A DNA stretch of 64,000 nucleotides from Echinometra lucunter (Eukaryota; Echinodermata; Echinoidea; Camarodonta; Echinometridae), in NCBI GenBank assembly GCA_029962745.1, contig CM057158.1:7320179-7384178 (forward strand). The letters run 5' to 3'. Below the pieces are notes generated by a model. That model worked only from the letters and a program-made list of their open reading frames with translations, was not told where the DNA came from and did not search any database. The position numbers and the translations under genes were made by a program. Positions 49,607-61,546 of this stretch are shown here, in pieces (the stretch's first letter is position 1; every line of letters starts with the position of its first letter).

Positions 49607-52020
49607 AATATTTTTACTGGACTCTTCAATAAAGGCTGTATCTACTTTGCTGTAAGTGTTAAACTCTGTCGGTGCTTGTCATTGTCATGTGTAATGAAAT
49701 TAAATTGATATCTTTTTTGATTGAATAAAAAGCTTTATCCCTCTGATATTTTATTCTGAAGATTCATTATTTAGGTGTAGCATTTATTCAAAGAGCGACA
49801 TGAAAAAAGAAAAGAGTTCACAGTTGTAGGCCATAAACAAACGACATCCATCACATGTTAAGGCCAAAATGAGGTCAGATATTATGTTGATGTGAGTTAC
49901 ACATTCTCACCGCTTTTGCATGAATGTGGTGTAGTTCTTAACCAATTCAACTGTTAAGAATATCCACCGAGGAGTTTTGAAAGGGGGGTTTTGCAGACAA
50001 GATGAAAAAAGTATTTAAAAAAAGTAAAATATGATATATATTTTTTAAAAGATGATTGTATCTGTCAACAGGGTTAAAAAAAACATGTATATTTCAAATA
50101 CTCCTTAATAATATATATTTACCCAGCAAACAAGAAAAGAACAAAATGAATAACAAAGCGTAAAAAAATATAGAAAGGCCATCATTTTTTCCGATTGCCG
50201 ACAGGGCTCGAAAAATTACAATTGGCCCAAAGAAATTTCTGAACGGGGGATTTCGCATCTAGCAACATCCCTGCCCCGAAACCAACTTGAATGATCAGCG
50301 AAAGTGTGAAATTAAGTATTCAGTATAAACAATTTATTTTTCTGTCTGGAAATACCCCTCGCTGAAATGTCTCTACAATAATGCCTTTAAAAATAATACG
50401 GAAATAATCCCGTTTATATCTAGGGCACCCTTTGTCATATATTACATAATTATTTATGAAAATGTATGTATCTTGTTAACAGAAGTATGAAGTAACATCT
50501 TGCATCTAACCGAAATTCTAGAAAATAGCATTTTAACCAGGAAGTAGAAGACAAAGACATACAAGAAATAAACATCATGCAATTTCAGAGGCCTTGTCTA
50601 TCACATTTTGAAATCTTCGGTATTGGCATGTTGCGTATTTGAACACGATTTTGATAGGCGATTCAACTGGGTACTAAAATTGGTACTGAGTTGATTACTT
50701 GACCGTCTTTGCGATCGTGTTCTGAAGAAAGTATAAAACCAACGTTTAAGTCTAATATCTCCGAGATGAATTATTAAAATAATTTTTTCGTTCAGAACAA
50801 GGTAACACACAGATCATCTTTACTGGGTAATATTCTGTGAATGAATTATGAAATTAAACTACTAATATTTTCTGTTGTCATTGATAAAGTGAAATTAATA
50901 ATGAAGCACCGTATTCCAATTAAAGTCACTTGGTAAATCAATGTAAGCGTTCAAAAAATAAATACACTCAGTTCAGGTCATGAAATATAAGAGAAATAAA
51001 CCCTGTCTTATTTTAAACTTTACCCCATTTGTTATTCATAGAAAATATATTAGAGATATTAGAGAATGTTTGAGAAGTGCAAAGTTACAGGATACATGCT
51101 GTGTATTTGATAAAATAATTGAAGATGAAGTTCGCAAATACCTCAATATTATGTAATCAAAAGAAATTGGATTGAAACGAAGTAAAAAAAAAAATTGTAA
51201 CACTTTAAGTTCATGATTCATGTCATTTTAGTTTCAAACTATATTATGTTGCGATTGCATTTTAAAAAAATATACATATTATTGTATAAATAGTTGTTAG
51301 TTTATGATGCGAACAAAATAAAGTCGCTCAAAAGAGGATTAATAGAAATTTAAAAATCTACAAGACGAAATGAACGTGGATAGGACATTAAGAGGGTGCT
51401 GAGGTGAGGTTAAAAAGACAACAAAACGACGAACATTTTCAATTACTTTCAACATTCTGACAAATTGGACTTCAAGTGACAGATTTCCCGCGTTGTTTGA
51501 TGGACAAACCTGAACGAGTGTCTCGTCTTCCTGCTGTTTACCTTTCTATTAGTCCTGTTCAGGAACGCGCGCTCTGAAAGCCACTCGAATCGGAGTAAGT
51601 GGGACTGCACGATTGTTTTTCTTTTGTCGGCTATTGTTTGTGCTCAAACACTTGTGCAAAAGGTTACAACTATTCGTTATGCTTTCAACAGGAATGTTTA
51701 GATCCTACTCGCGAAACTTTTTTGTTCTTTTTCTGCGGATGTGAAGCGTTTGTTGAGTGGTTGAGAAAAGACGGATTCGTATAATTTATTTTCTCTACTA
51801 TAGGGACAAAGAGAAGAACAAGGGAACAAATTGTCTAATTTTTGTTCATTTCATGAAGTTCTTGATATCCTATGATTGCTTGAGATCATTGACTTTAACG
51901 GCCAAACTATCCAGATTTACAATCAATGCTAATTATAATGCTTCTACACATGATGCACATTTTGGCACCAACTCGCGTTTTAAAACTATACAGTGAATGG
52001 TGTGAGCTGATAATGCACAT

Positions 52021-52068
52021 AAATAATAATAATAATAGTAATGATGATGATGATGATGATGATGATAT
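52021..52068. repeat. (AAT)n-(GAT)n microsatellite
   Basis: AATAATAATAATAATAGTAA is followed by eight GAT units. Confidence 0.9.
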
Positions 52069-52473
52069 TAATATTAATCAATACTGATAACAAAAATGCA
52101 CCTGTTGCTCACCTACCGTAAGTAAATAAAGAAAAAAAACGGAATACAGTGAATTTCTCAGTTTGTTAGATTGTTCATTAAGCATGGCCGATTAGAACTG
52201 AACATAAGTGAAGAAGAAGAAAAAACAAAACAAGATTTGCAATGTATACGACCATGTCATTCTAAACATTCACAACAGAAAACAGGAGTATAAATAGTAG
52301 AGATTATGACGACGAAGACGACGACGAGGAGGAGGAGGACGGTGGTGACGCACTATTTTTTTTTCTTTTTGCTTTAAATTCATTCATAATGATGAATGCG
52401 TTGAGCAGGGACGGGCTGGGACTAAAATTCGGTCATGTCGGTTGGGGACCTTCGGGAGACCGGCCACTCAACT

Positions 52474-52581
52474 CATCAGCCTATGAACATGATGAAACAT
52501 GCTCAATTTCCCATTCATCCTGGTTATGACAAACTTATCAGCCTATAAAACATGCACATTTTCCCATTCATCCTGGTTATG
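52474..52581. repeat. 63-bp tandem duplication
   Basis: ATCAGCCTATGAACATG... with TTTCCCATTCATCCTGGTTA is repeated once from about 52537. The second copy lacks about ten bases between ATAAAACATGC and the TTCCCATTC word. Confidence 0.8.
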
Positions 52582-53389
52582 ATTATCGCCATCGTACCAT
52601 TTTTGACGATCCACCTTCATAGTCGAATGGAAGCAGTTTTGCCAGGGGATGATGTCTCTTCTTAAAAAAAAAAAGATTTGTTCTGCCTTTAAATTTTGGG
52701 AGCGAGGGAAGCGAGCTAGCAAAACAATTGACAGTCTGACCGGTCATCTTAAAAAAGGGCATTTTAATTAGTCCATTCATCACTTTGATAATCAGCATTT
52801 GAGCATTATGATTCATAAATACATCTATCTGTTTCAATTTATGTTAATTTTTTTTCTCCTTTATTGCTTCTGACAAACTCATTTTGTTGTTGACTGGGGT
52901 CCCCATTTTTTTAAGTTCGGTCCTTTTCAACCAATGTGTTGACCGCCCCTCCCGTACAGGGGGAAAACTCTGCAAATACCCAATGACCAGTCCGCCTCTG
53001 GCGTTAAATTTGGAAATCATGCATGAATTCAAATCAAGCTGATAGTTCATGAGAAGCACTCATTTCTTTTCTTGAAAAGCTAATTCTTGTGTGTTTCACC
53101 CTAGCGACCTCCTGTCGCTAGATCCGATATGACAAGCCTTAGATGAAAGATAACTATTTCCATCGGTCATTTCAAATCGATTTTGATTTTGCTGGTTCCG
53201 CCTCTCCGTCATCCTAGTTGGGATGATTAAATGCACGTTGTAAACCAGCAGCTGTTTATTGGGAGTCATCGAACACCAAAGCAACAGCAGACGTCCATTT
53301 TCACCCTCTAACTTTCATCACCGAAGTCTGCTCACTGACGTATTCAAACAAACATTGTCTAAATTCAATGCGACTTGCATGTGCCCGAT

Positions 53390-53450
53390 CAAACAAAATG
53401 GCGGACGGACTGACGGAGTAAAAGTGACGCCATATCGCGTAGAAATCGCC
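53390..53450 (+). promoter_or_regulatory. Promoter-like CAAAATGGCGGACGG site
   Basis: ACAAAATGGCGGACGG near 53393-53408 matches the AANATGGCGG element (YY1-type) found at transcription starts of many animal genes. The 200 bp around it are relatively CpG-rich (GACGG, GACGCC, ATCGCGTAG). The reading frame from this ATG stops after seven codons, so it would mark a transcription start, not a coding start. No downstream gene is recognised. Confidence 0.25.
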
Positions 53451-55242
53451 AACTTCTCCCGACTTTACTCTATCGCAAAGCATGCTATAGTTCTTTGAAT
53501 CTGAGTCCCAATGAGTCGGGATGGAAATTTTGCAGCGGAGGGAAGTCTTGTACCGGTGTATTATTTTTGCGTGTTTGTATTTATACTATAAACGATGTTT
53601 GTCTTATTGCAAAACATGAGGTGGTGACGGAGAAGGGAATACAATATAAACCATTTGATGTTATCTCACATGCTTGTAGCACGTAAGGCTGCGGCTGTCC
53701 TTATAAGCCTTGGACAGCCACGTTCCATTTCAGGCATTCAACTTTCTTTCCTTTTCGGTATGGCATGTACGATGTCTGATAATTTGCACTGATTTTCCTT
53801 TTCACTTTTCATCAAGCCCCCCACCCCCCCCCCCCCCCCACTCATGGTAAATATTCAGCGTTTGCAGTGTCTTCATTACACAGATATCACTCCACAATAG
53901 GCTATGTTCTTCATTATACCCAATACATTTTCGAAATCGGAAGGCCTAAACATATAGGTCTATGTCTTCATGAAATATATATTATCATGATCATGATGAT
54001 TATGCAGCATGTTTAATTGAAATGAAAGAGGATGGGAGTGCAAATAGCCATAAATACATCGACACTGAAAAGAGAACCATGGGACTTTAATATGATATAG
54101 GATATAACAGTATAAGTGATCATCTTTGTGTAATGCCTCTTGACACAATGTATCATGTTTGCTTAAAGGCTCTAGAATCTTCATGTATCGACTTTTTACC
54201 CGTTTCATTTTTTCCATTTTACTGTGAAAACTACTCATGCTAAAACACTCTTTTCCCCTATAATACGTATACTTCACATTAACGTGTTTATTTATGATTA
54301 GACTCGAGTGATGGGCGCCTGATTAATTCATATCAAATTATTCAAAATTTACAAAATAGTTCAACATCCTATTTTTTAATTTTAATTTTCTTTGCGCCAA
54401 TATACCAAAGATAAGAAGTAATCAAAAAGAAGAAATTCATTTTGATAATGATTTCGGTGAAAAAGTAAGTGATACGTTTCATTTACTCCCGAATGGTCAC
54501 ACTGAGGCACATTTGTTTGAATTGAACTTTAACACTCAATAGATAATAAGAAGATCCTATAGCAGACGCATATGATACAGTTTTTTTTCTTCAAATATTC
54601 AGAATAGCTTGAATAAATGTATAAAATGAATCAAACAGTCGTATTTGTACCCTGTATTAATACAAATATAAGGTAATCACGAATTCTTGATGTATAAAGT
54701 GCATTATCATCATGATTATGGATATTGTGGTTTATCCTGAGATGATTTTTTTTTTTTGTTTCAGTGATATTTGATTTGAAACAATAATTCTCATTCGTCT
54801 TGAAGATTTCTGCGATGTGAAAAAGACTCTGCGTTGCTATGGTAACGGGTATCTGAGGATGGAGGACCACACACATACTTTGTATACCAACTGGTATCCG
54901 GTTAGATGTTGACGAATCGAACGATGTACATCTTCTTCAACACCACAATTCATAGTAGAGGAGTCTAGTGATGCCTCTGCAAAGTCTTGGAAGACACCAC
55001 AAACAATGGGATGAGTGTTTAAACGTTGTCTCTTTGCTTGTTTACGAACGCATCTTGGGGAGCCGGACTTTAAACATACTTGATCTATGGGGCCCATTAT
55101 CTTAGCCTTCCCATGGTTTGTGTGCAAGGCAAATCGGAGGGTCAACTTTCACTTGGAGGGCTAGTTACAGAGTGATTGACACTTTCTCTTCCATGAGATC
55201 GATCTGCTTACTATACTGCAAATAAATCTCTTCTTTTCTCAA

Positions 55243-55380
55243 TGTCATTTCCACCTATCCTCCTCCTCCTCCTTCTTCTCTTCTTTAAATGTCTTTTTCT
55301 TTTTCTTCCTTTTCTTCTTTTCCTTTTTCTTCCTTTTCTTCTTTTCTCCTTTCTTGTTTTTTTTTTCCTTTCCCTCCTCC
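55243..55380. repeat. Pyrimidine-rich CTT/CCT tract
   Basis: TCCTCC and TTCTTCCTTTTC words dominate. The predicted frames are strings of F, S, L and P and are not genes. Confidence 0.85.
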
Positions 55381-57132
55381 TTCTGCTAACTCCCCCTTGT
55401 CATTTTCCTTTCATCTCCTCTGTCTAATTCATCTGTTATCCGTGTTGATTTTCAGTATTTACATCTTTAGACCTGTTCTTTCTTGTGTTTCTCTATGACG
55501 AATTTAAAACGAAAAGCTTTATTACATTTGTATTTAACATGTTTAAAGCTCTATTCTTCAGTTTTGTTTTACTAATCATATTTTTATATAGCTTTCCTAT
55601 ATACCCCAAATTAAAATGTGTCACCTTTGAAAATCTTAACAACAATGTGTTATAAGGCAATACAGTTAGATTAAAGAAAAAGAAAACTACTGGAAATAAA
55701 AAGAGATTTGTCAGTGTTCTTCATAGTTAAGGCAATATATTCAGTTTTTTAGGATAAAGATCAGAAATTAACATTACAGTCGTTTCATTGAATTTTATTG
55801 AATTTATTGATTTAGAACTTTCAGAAAGTTTTTCACTTAATTGCTTAAATATGTTTGCTTGTTTTACAGTTCATAACAAGATGTTGATGAAATTAATAGC
55901 AAAATAAAAACTTAAACTGTTAACTGAAATCAAAGTAAATGCAAAAAAATAACAACAAAAAACTATGCTTTTCCTTTTGGAACAGATCCTCTTTTTCAAT
56001 CTTTGAAAAAAAATCTCCAGAAAACAAACATTCAGTATAGAGCATGAGTAAGTGGATAAGGTCAGACTAGCTTACTCATTCTATCAACAAAGAAACTTCA
56101 ATCCCGAATCCACTTATACTCAAATAAAAGGACTAGAACAGACATGAACACGACAAACAAAATAACAACGTAACTATTGACGTAATTGTTCTGGCTTTTG
56201 AAGGAGAAAGTGCAAAAAATCCGCCATCCCTGATGCCTCCACACGTCGCGCATTCTTTCGAGTACAATCGTGAACAATCGAAGAAGATGGAAATAGTGCT
56301 GAAGTGTTTCTTAGTTTGTTTGTTGCACTGGTTGTTTCATTAGTGAAACGCAATGTAGTTCAAACAACAGATTGTTAGCCCAAGAGATTTCGAGTAACGA
56401 GATTTTGTGGAAGGTTACGGTTTCCATTAAGGATTGTTCACTCATTATGCGCAGACGGTTAATCGAACCCCTTTTTCTTTTCATGACGGTCAACCATAGC
56501 TAGCTTTTGAATGGCGGGTTAATTCGGGCGCCACACCTTGTGTTTGACTGCGCTACGCATCGCACACACATTAGCGCCGCGATCTTACAGTGATCTCTTT
56601 TCACGCCGCCCCTCGGAAAATATTGAGGAAAGCATTCTTTGGCGTTTGATTATCCGTGAATGCAGAAGAGTGGTCTGTTAATTACGGAAGAAAATGGACC
56701 ATTCGTTTCCTCTAATGGTTGTTGAAGAGTGTATGCAAAGCCAGGGATTTGACTAACCTTACATGTTTTTACCATGTTTGATGTTAAATATAACGGTATA
56801 AAAGAGACACTAGGGGACGAATATATGTTCTTTAAAAAGTAAACAGAAGGAAAGCAGAGATGAATAGACATTCTGACAAAGAACAGTAAGTTTTTAAACA
56901 AGTCATGTAAACGGGAACCCCTGGCTTTCAATGAAAATGTTTAGCGTTATCTAGGAAGACATAGCAACCATAGACTCGTATGGGGGGGGGGGTGCAGAAT
57001 TTTGAAAATATCATTGTGGCGATTGTTAACTCATTTACAATTGTGATTGTTAGTACAGCTTTGCGACAAAATTAGAAATAGATCGTGCATTGACTTTTCA
57101 CATTTTAAATGAAGGATCGTTGCTACCATTTG

Positions 57133-57165
57133 AAAGAGAGAGAGAGAGAGAGGGGGGGGGGGGGA
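57133..57165. repeat. (GA)n followed by poly-G
   Basis: Nine to ten GA units run into a G run of about 12. The same GA-then-G arrangement appears near 27149-27172 and 43190-43213. Confidence 0.85.
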
Positions 57166-57615
57166 GAAGAACCAACGAAATAATAATAGTTTTTATAATG
57201 CCATTATTTTAAGCTACTTATACGAAAAGACGTATTGCTGATGTATTGTTTACTTACTTTTCTTTTTTTTTCTACACTTGTAACTTCTGAAAACCACCAG
57301 CATCTGTAAAAAAAAAAAAATACTAAGTCATTTGAAATGTACGATCATCCAAATAATGAGGATTTTCTTCTCCAGCCTAGAATTTGTTTCCTTTAATAGG
57401 CATGTCTGACCAGAACCATATCTGTTTTTAGTCCTTCTCCATTGTTCAATCTTTTTTTATACCCATAATGTTCATGAGCTCCCTATGAATACTTTGCAAA
57501 CATTAAGAGGCACTTTCACTCACAGCTTCTGGTGACGTCATGTGAAAATCAAGAAAAATGTGAATGGAAAAACAAGGGAGGACAAGAAGAATGATTAAAT
57601 AAAAGCAAACAAGCC

Positions 57616-57651
57616 CCCCCCCCCCCAAAAAAAAAAAAAAAAAAAAAAAAA
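57616..57651. repeat. Poly-C/poly-A junction
   Basis: About 12 C followed by about 24 A. Confidence 0.95.
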
Positions 57652-59311
57652 TAGAAAGCCGAGAAGTAGAGAGCATGCTTTATGAAGAGCTGTTTATTTT
57701 TAGTGTTGGCAAGGGGCGAACGGAGTAAGTTACATCATGACTTCGAAAAGAGGAAAATATTCTTTAAAGACAATTAGGTGGAATTTCTTAATTGTTCTCC
57801 AAAGAGGCACTGGACATTCCTAGGAAGGATAAAATGTAAACAGTTATGTCAAGTTGACACTCTCCGTGAAAATTCTCGTGCAAAACATCACTTTTGAGAT
57901 GCACTTGCGAGTTGCGAGAGCACTTCTTGTATTTGTTTCCACTCACTAGCTTTTCTTGATTTCAGCGTTTGTTTTCTCAATTTAGTTAACGATGTAAAGA
58001 GTTGTTTTCGCGCGCATTACAATGGTTACCTGCTATCACCCCTTTCCAGTTTTTTGTATCTGATTAAGGTGAAGTGATTTTTGGTGACGGACCACCCATT
58101 AAAAGTGGAATTATTTTGACGTCGACGGGTCTGTAACCTGACGTCTGAGGAGGGGACGAGAAAAGTGACAAGTATCTGCAAAGATCCAAGGCAAACATAA
58201 CAGAAAGAAGTAACAGAAACACACAAATTCCTTCTAAACACAGATCCCAGTATTTGTTTTAACTTTTTACTTACCAATGAGTGAATTTTACCTAGAAAAT
58301 AAACGACGTTCCCTTGATATTATTTTTGTACAGTCCCCTAAAAAGGAACAAAAATCTAAACATATTTGTCATAAATGCTTTAGGTAAAGTAATGTGAAGG
58401 GATGTAAGCAAAATTATATTTCAGGTATATGTTTAATTTTCTTGTTAAAATTGAAAAATCAAAGTTCTCTTTATTTCTCCTTCATTTTCTCCCTTCTGTA
58501 TTATTTCCATTTTCATTAACTTTTTATCCTTTTCGATTTGGAGCAAATGCAAATATGGAAGAATATTCTGAATTCATCTTGAAACTTTTCTCTGCAACTT
58601 GTATTTCTACAACAGCCCTGAAGATACAACGAACAATTAAACAAACAAACATAATATTTTAAAAACAACAAGCAAACAAAATTACGGTGAAATGAAAACA
58701 GACAAATAAATCAACAAACAACTCGGGTACTGTTACCACGAAAATGCATCTTTCAAAGAGAATAATTCTACAAAACAATGAATAAACTGGAACCAGGAAA
58801 GGAACATTTTAGGTAGAAAGGTGGGATCAGTTAATGAAAAAGTGGAATGAAAAAAAAAAGACAGATAAATAGTTTGGTAGCTTTCGCTTAAAGAATAAAA
58901 AAGAGTATAGGTGAGCTGAAATCTGTGTTGGCCCTGATGCTATCCCGCAGACAGAAGTCGTAGTTCAAATAGCCCACAGCGTGTACAAAACATTGCTTCA
59001 CAACTCTCTGTCTATCCTTTATTCTTCTAAACACCAGTGCGTGTGTGTGGTAACCGATGAGAAACAAGACCCCATTTTGCTCTTCCTCGCCCTGTTCCCA
59101 CTTGTCAAAGTTTGGTGGCATATGTGAAATGATTTTATGTAAAGTTTGTACCTGAAAGATCCAACGATCAGGGAGGTGACGGAGAGATTGTCGAATTAAT
59201 AGGCATTTCACTTTCAAAAATTCTTCAATAAATGGATAGACAAATGAACAATAAATTAGTAAACGAATCACGAATAAGCCAGTTGACTGATAATGAGAGT
59301 TACTAAACAGA

Positions 59312-59554
59312 CAATAATAATAATAACTCTTATTTACCCAGGGTAGCCACTTCAGCTATAAGCTGATCTTCCAGCGGGCCCTGCATAACATCATATGTTA
59401 TTATTACCCTTCTCCATTCTTATATGCCGAGCGCCTGTCTAGAAGGCAGAAGGTCCCATTTTTGTAAGTCTTTGGTATGACTCGGCCGGGGATCGAACCC
59501 ACGACCTCCCGTTCATGAGGCGGACGCTCTATCAATTGAGCCACCATGCCCGGA
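59312..59554 (-). mobile_element. tRNA-derived SINE (tRNA-Met-like head, ATT tail)
   Basis: Read on the minus strand, the head begins CCGGGCATGGTGGCTCAATT. Box A is TGGCTCAATTG (59533-59543) and box B GGTTCGATCCC (about 59488-59499). The anticodon-loop position reads CTCATGA, that is CAT. The body continues with GACCTTCTGCCTTCTAGACA and AAGATCAGCTTATAGCTGAA and ends in (TTA)n near 59312-59325. Possible short target repeat: ACAGACA / ACAGATA on the flanks. The conserved central block may be one of the widespread SINE core domains (Deu or Nin type), which I cannot confirm. Confidence 0.8.
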
Positions 59555-61221
59555 CAGATATTGAAAAAGCCGAAATAGATTAGAATGAAAAAGGATGAAT
59601 GATTTATGAATAATAAAAAGTAAAATGCAGAAATGGATTTTAACTGTGTAAGTTTGCTTGGAAGATATCGCTTTTTAGCTTTTCAAAAACACGGCAATCA
59701 TTAGCGCTGATAAAAGTCGCTTCACATTTTCGCCTTAAAAGAACGAGAAAGGATTATGGTATAGTGTAGACAAATTGGAAAACATCTGTAAACTTTCAAG
59801 GCAGAAAAATCTTTCATGTAGAAATTGAAAGAGATTTAGGGATTTGCACTGTGCGTGCTGTACTGTTTTATTTTGTCAGTGGAAACAGAGCGTAACGGCT
59901 TTATCATTTATGACGAAGAAAATAGATACAAGCGCGTTACACTTGGAATGAGAATTTGTCTTTGAGATTTACCGGTTCTTTACTACTTTAGCCTGAAGAT
60001 CGTATTTGTATGTTTGTGAGAACCAATTTACCGTCTGTTTGCTGATTTGTTAAATGCATTATTCCTCCTTAAAGTTTTTTCCTCGACTCATTTGACAAGA
60101 AATACCGCCGAAAAAAAAAAGACTGAAGAAGATTTTTGTCAAAGATGCCGAAAACAGAGCGACAATGGGATGAAAAGGTTTTGCAGCTAGAGCGTTCTGT
60201 TTTGGATGTAGAAAATAGAAGGGCAGTGCAAACTTTAATTATAGTGACACCTTGATATTCAATGGCTTTTGGGATGGAAGTTCCTCTTCAAACATTTGAT
60301 CTTGAAATCATTTCTTGAGCAAAACAAATGATGGGGATATCACCCGAAGCCTGACATACTTCTCACCTCCTTGATCAAACAAAAAGACAGCACATCATCT
60401 ACAAATCAGGCCAAATTAGCTTACCTTCTTTTAAAAACCCAGATCGTCTACTCAAACCCTTATCTTTCAGACAAACTAGTTTTACCGAACGAGAGAATTT
60501 TTTTTTCATTATTCGAGAAAATATTTTTAAAAATATACTTTCAATTTCTTAGATTTGAATCATGGACATTCGATTAAAAAGCTTAATTCATTAAATTCAG
60601 AAATCAGTCTTATTGATTTTATTAATTTCTTAATCTATAATTTTGGAGTTGTCCTTGATTACAATCGACTTATATTAATTTATAATCTAAGAAAGTTAGA
60701 GTGTATTGTGCGTCAAAAAGTACGTCATAAATGACAATTGCATCATTTCAAATTTGAATAACATTTTTGATTTTTCACAATTTTCATAGTTTTAATACTC
60801 AAGAGCTATTAAGGTTAAGTTAGTTTTGTTTGGTTTAATTTTTGAATGATTATCTTTACAAAAAACTTTCCCGAATTAGACCGAGAGAAAATTTATCATA
60901 TTGGAGTAAATGATGGTGAGAAATCTTGACAGACTAATTAGGTATGAATAGCTTGCATTGTTGTTTTTGGTGTGTGTTTGCTTTGTTTTATATATTCAGT
61001 CATCGAATTTCATGAAAACGTTCTTGTATTCAAAAAAAAAAATCACATTTTGACTTCCATACTGTCCGGAACTACACGTTCGTCGAGCTTTAAATTTATT
61101 ACTTATCATTTCCTTGTATATCTATCTTCTGTTCAAAACTTGCAACATTTTCTTGAAGCACATCACCCTTTGTCTATAGCGGTTTTCCTATCTATCCTAA
61201 CTCAAAAGTATCCTACCAAAC

Positions 61222-61546
61222 ATGGTGGCCCTGAAGTACGCTCGACAACAGGTCATGTGCGACGTGAATTTCGCATCCCAGGTCCTGAACTTTGCATCCC
61301 AAATCGTGAAATTCACGACCCGCGATGCGAAATTCATGACCCGTGGCGCAAACTTTGCATCCCAAGTCGTGAAATTCACGACCCGCGGTGCGAAATTCAG
61401 GACCCGTGGTGCGAACTTTGCATCCCGGTCCTGAATTTCGCACCGCGGGTCGTGAATTTCACGACTTAGGATGCAAAGTTCAGGACCTGGAACGCGAAAT
61501 TCACGTCGCACATGACCTGTTGTCGAGCGTACTTCAGGGCCACCAT
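61222..61546. mobile_element. Long foldback built from 63-bp units
   Basis: ATGGTGGCCCTGAAGTACGC at 61222 is mirrored by GCGTACTTCAGGGCCACCAT ending at 61546. The arms are at least about 118 bp with roughly six mismatches counted by eye. Inside, CTTTGCATCCC recurs at 61290, 61353 and 61416, a 63-bp period. Units hold smaller palindromes such as CGTGAAATTCACG. Because 63 is a multiple of three, long open frames occur on both strands (+ 60972-61469 and - 61197-61607), but these translate the repeat and are not accepted as genes. Confidence 0.9.
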
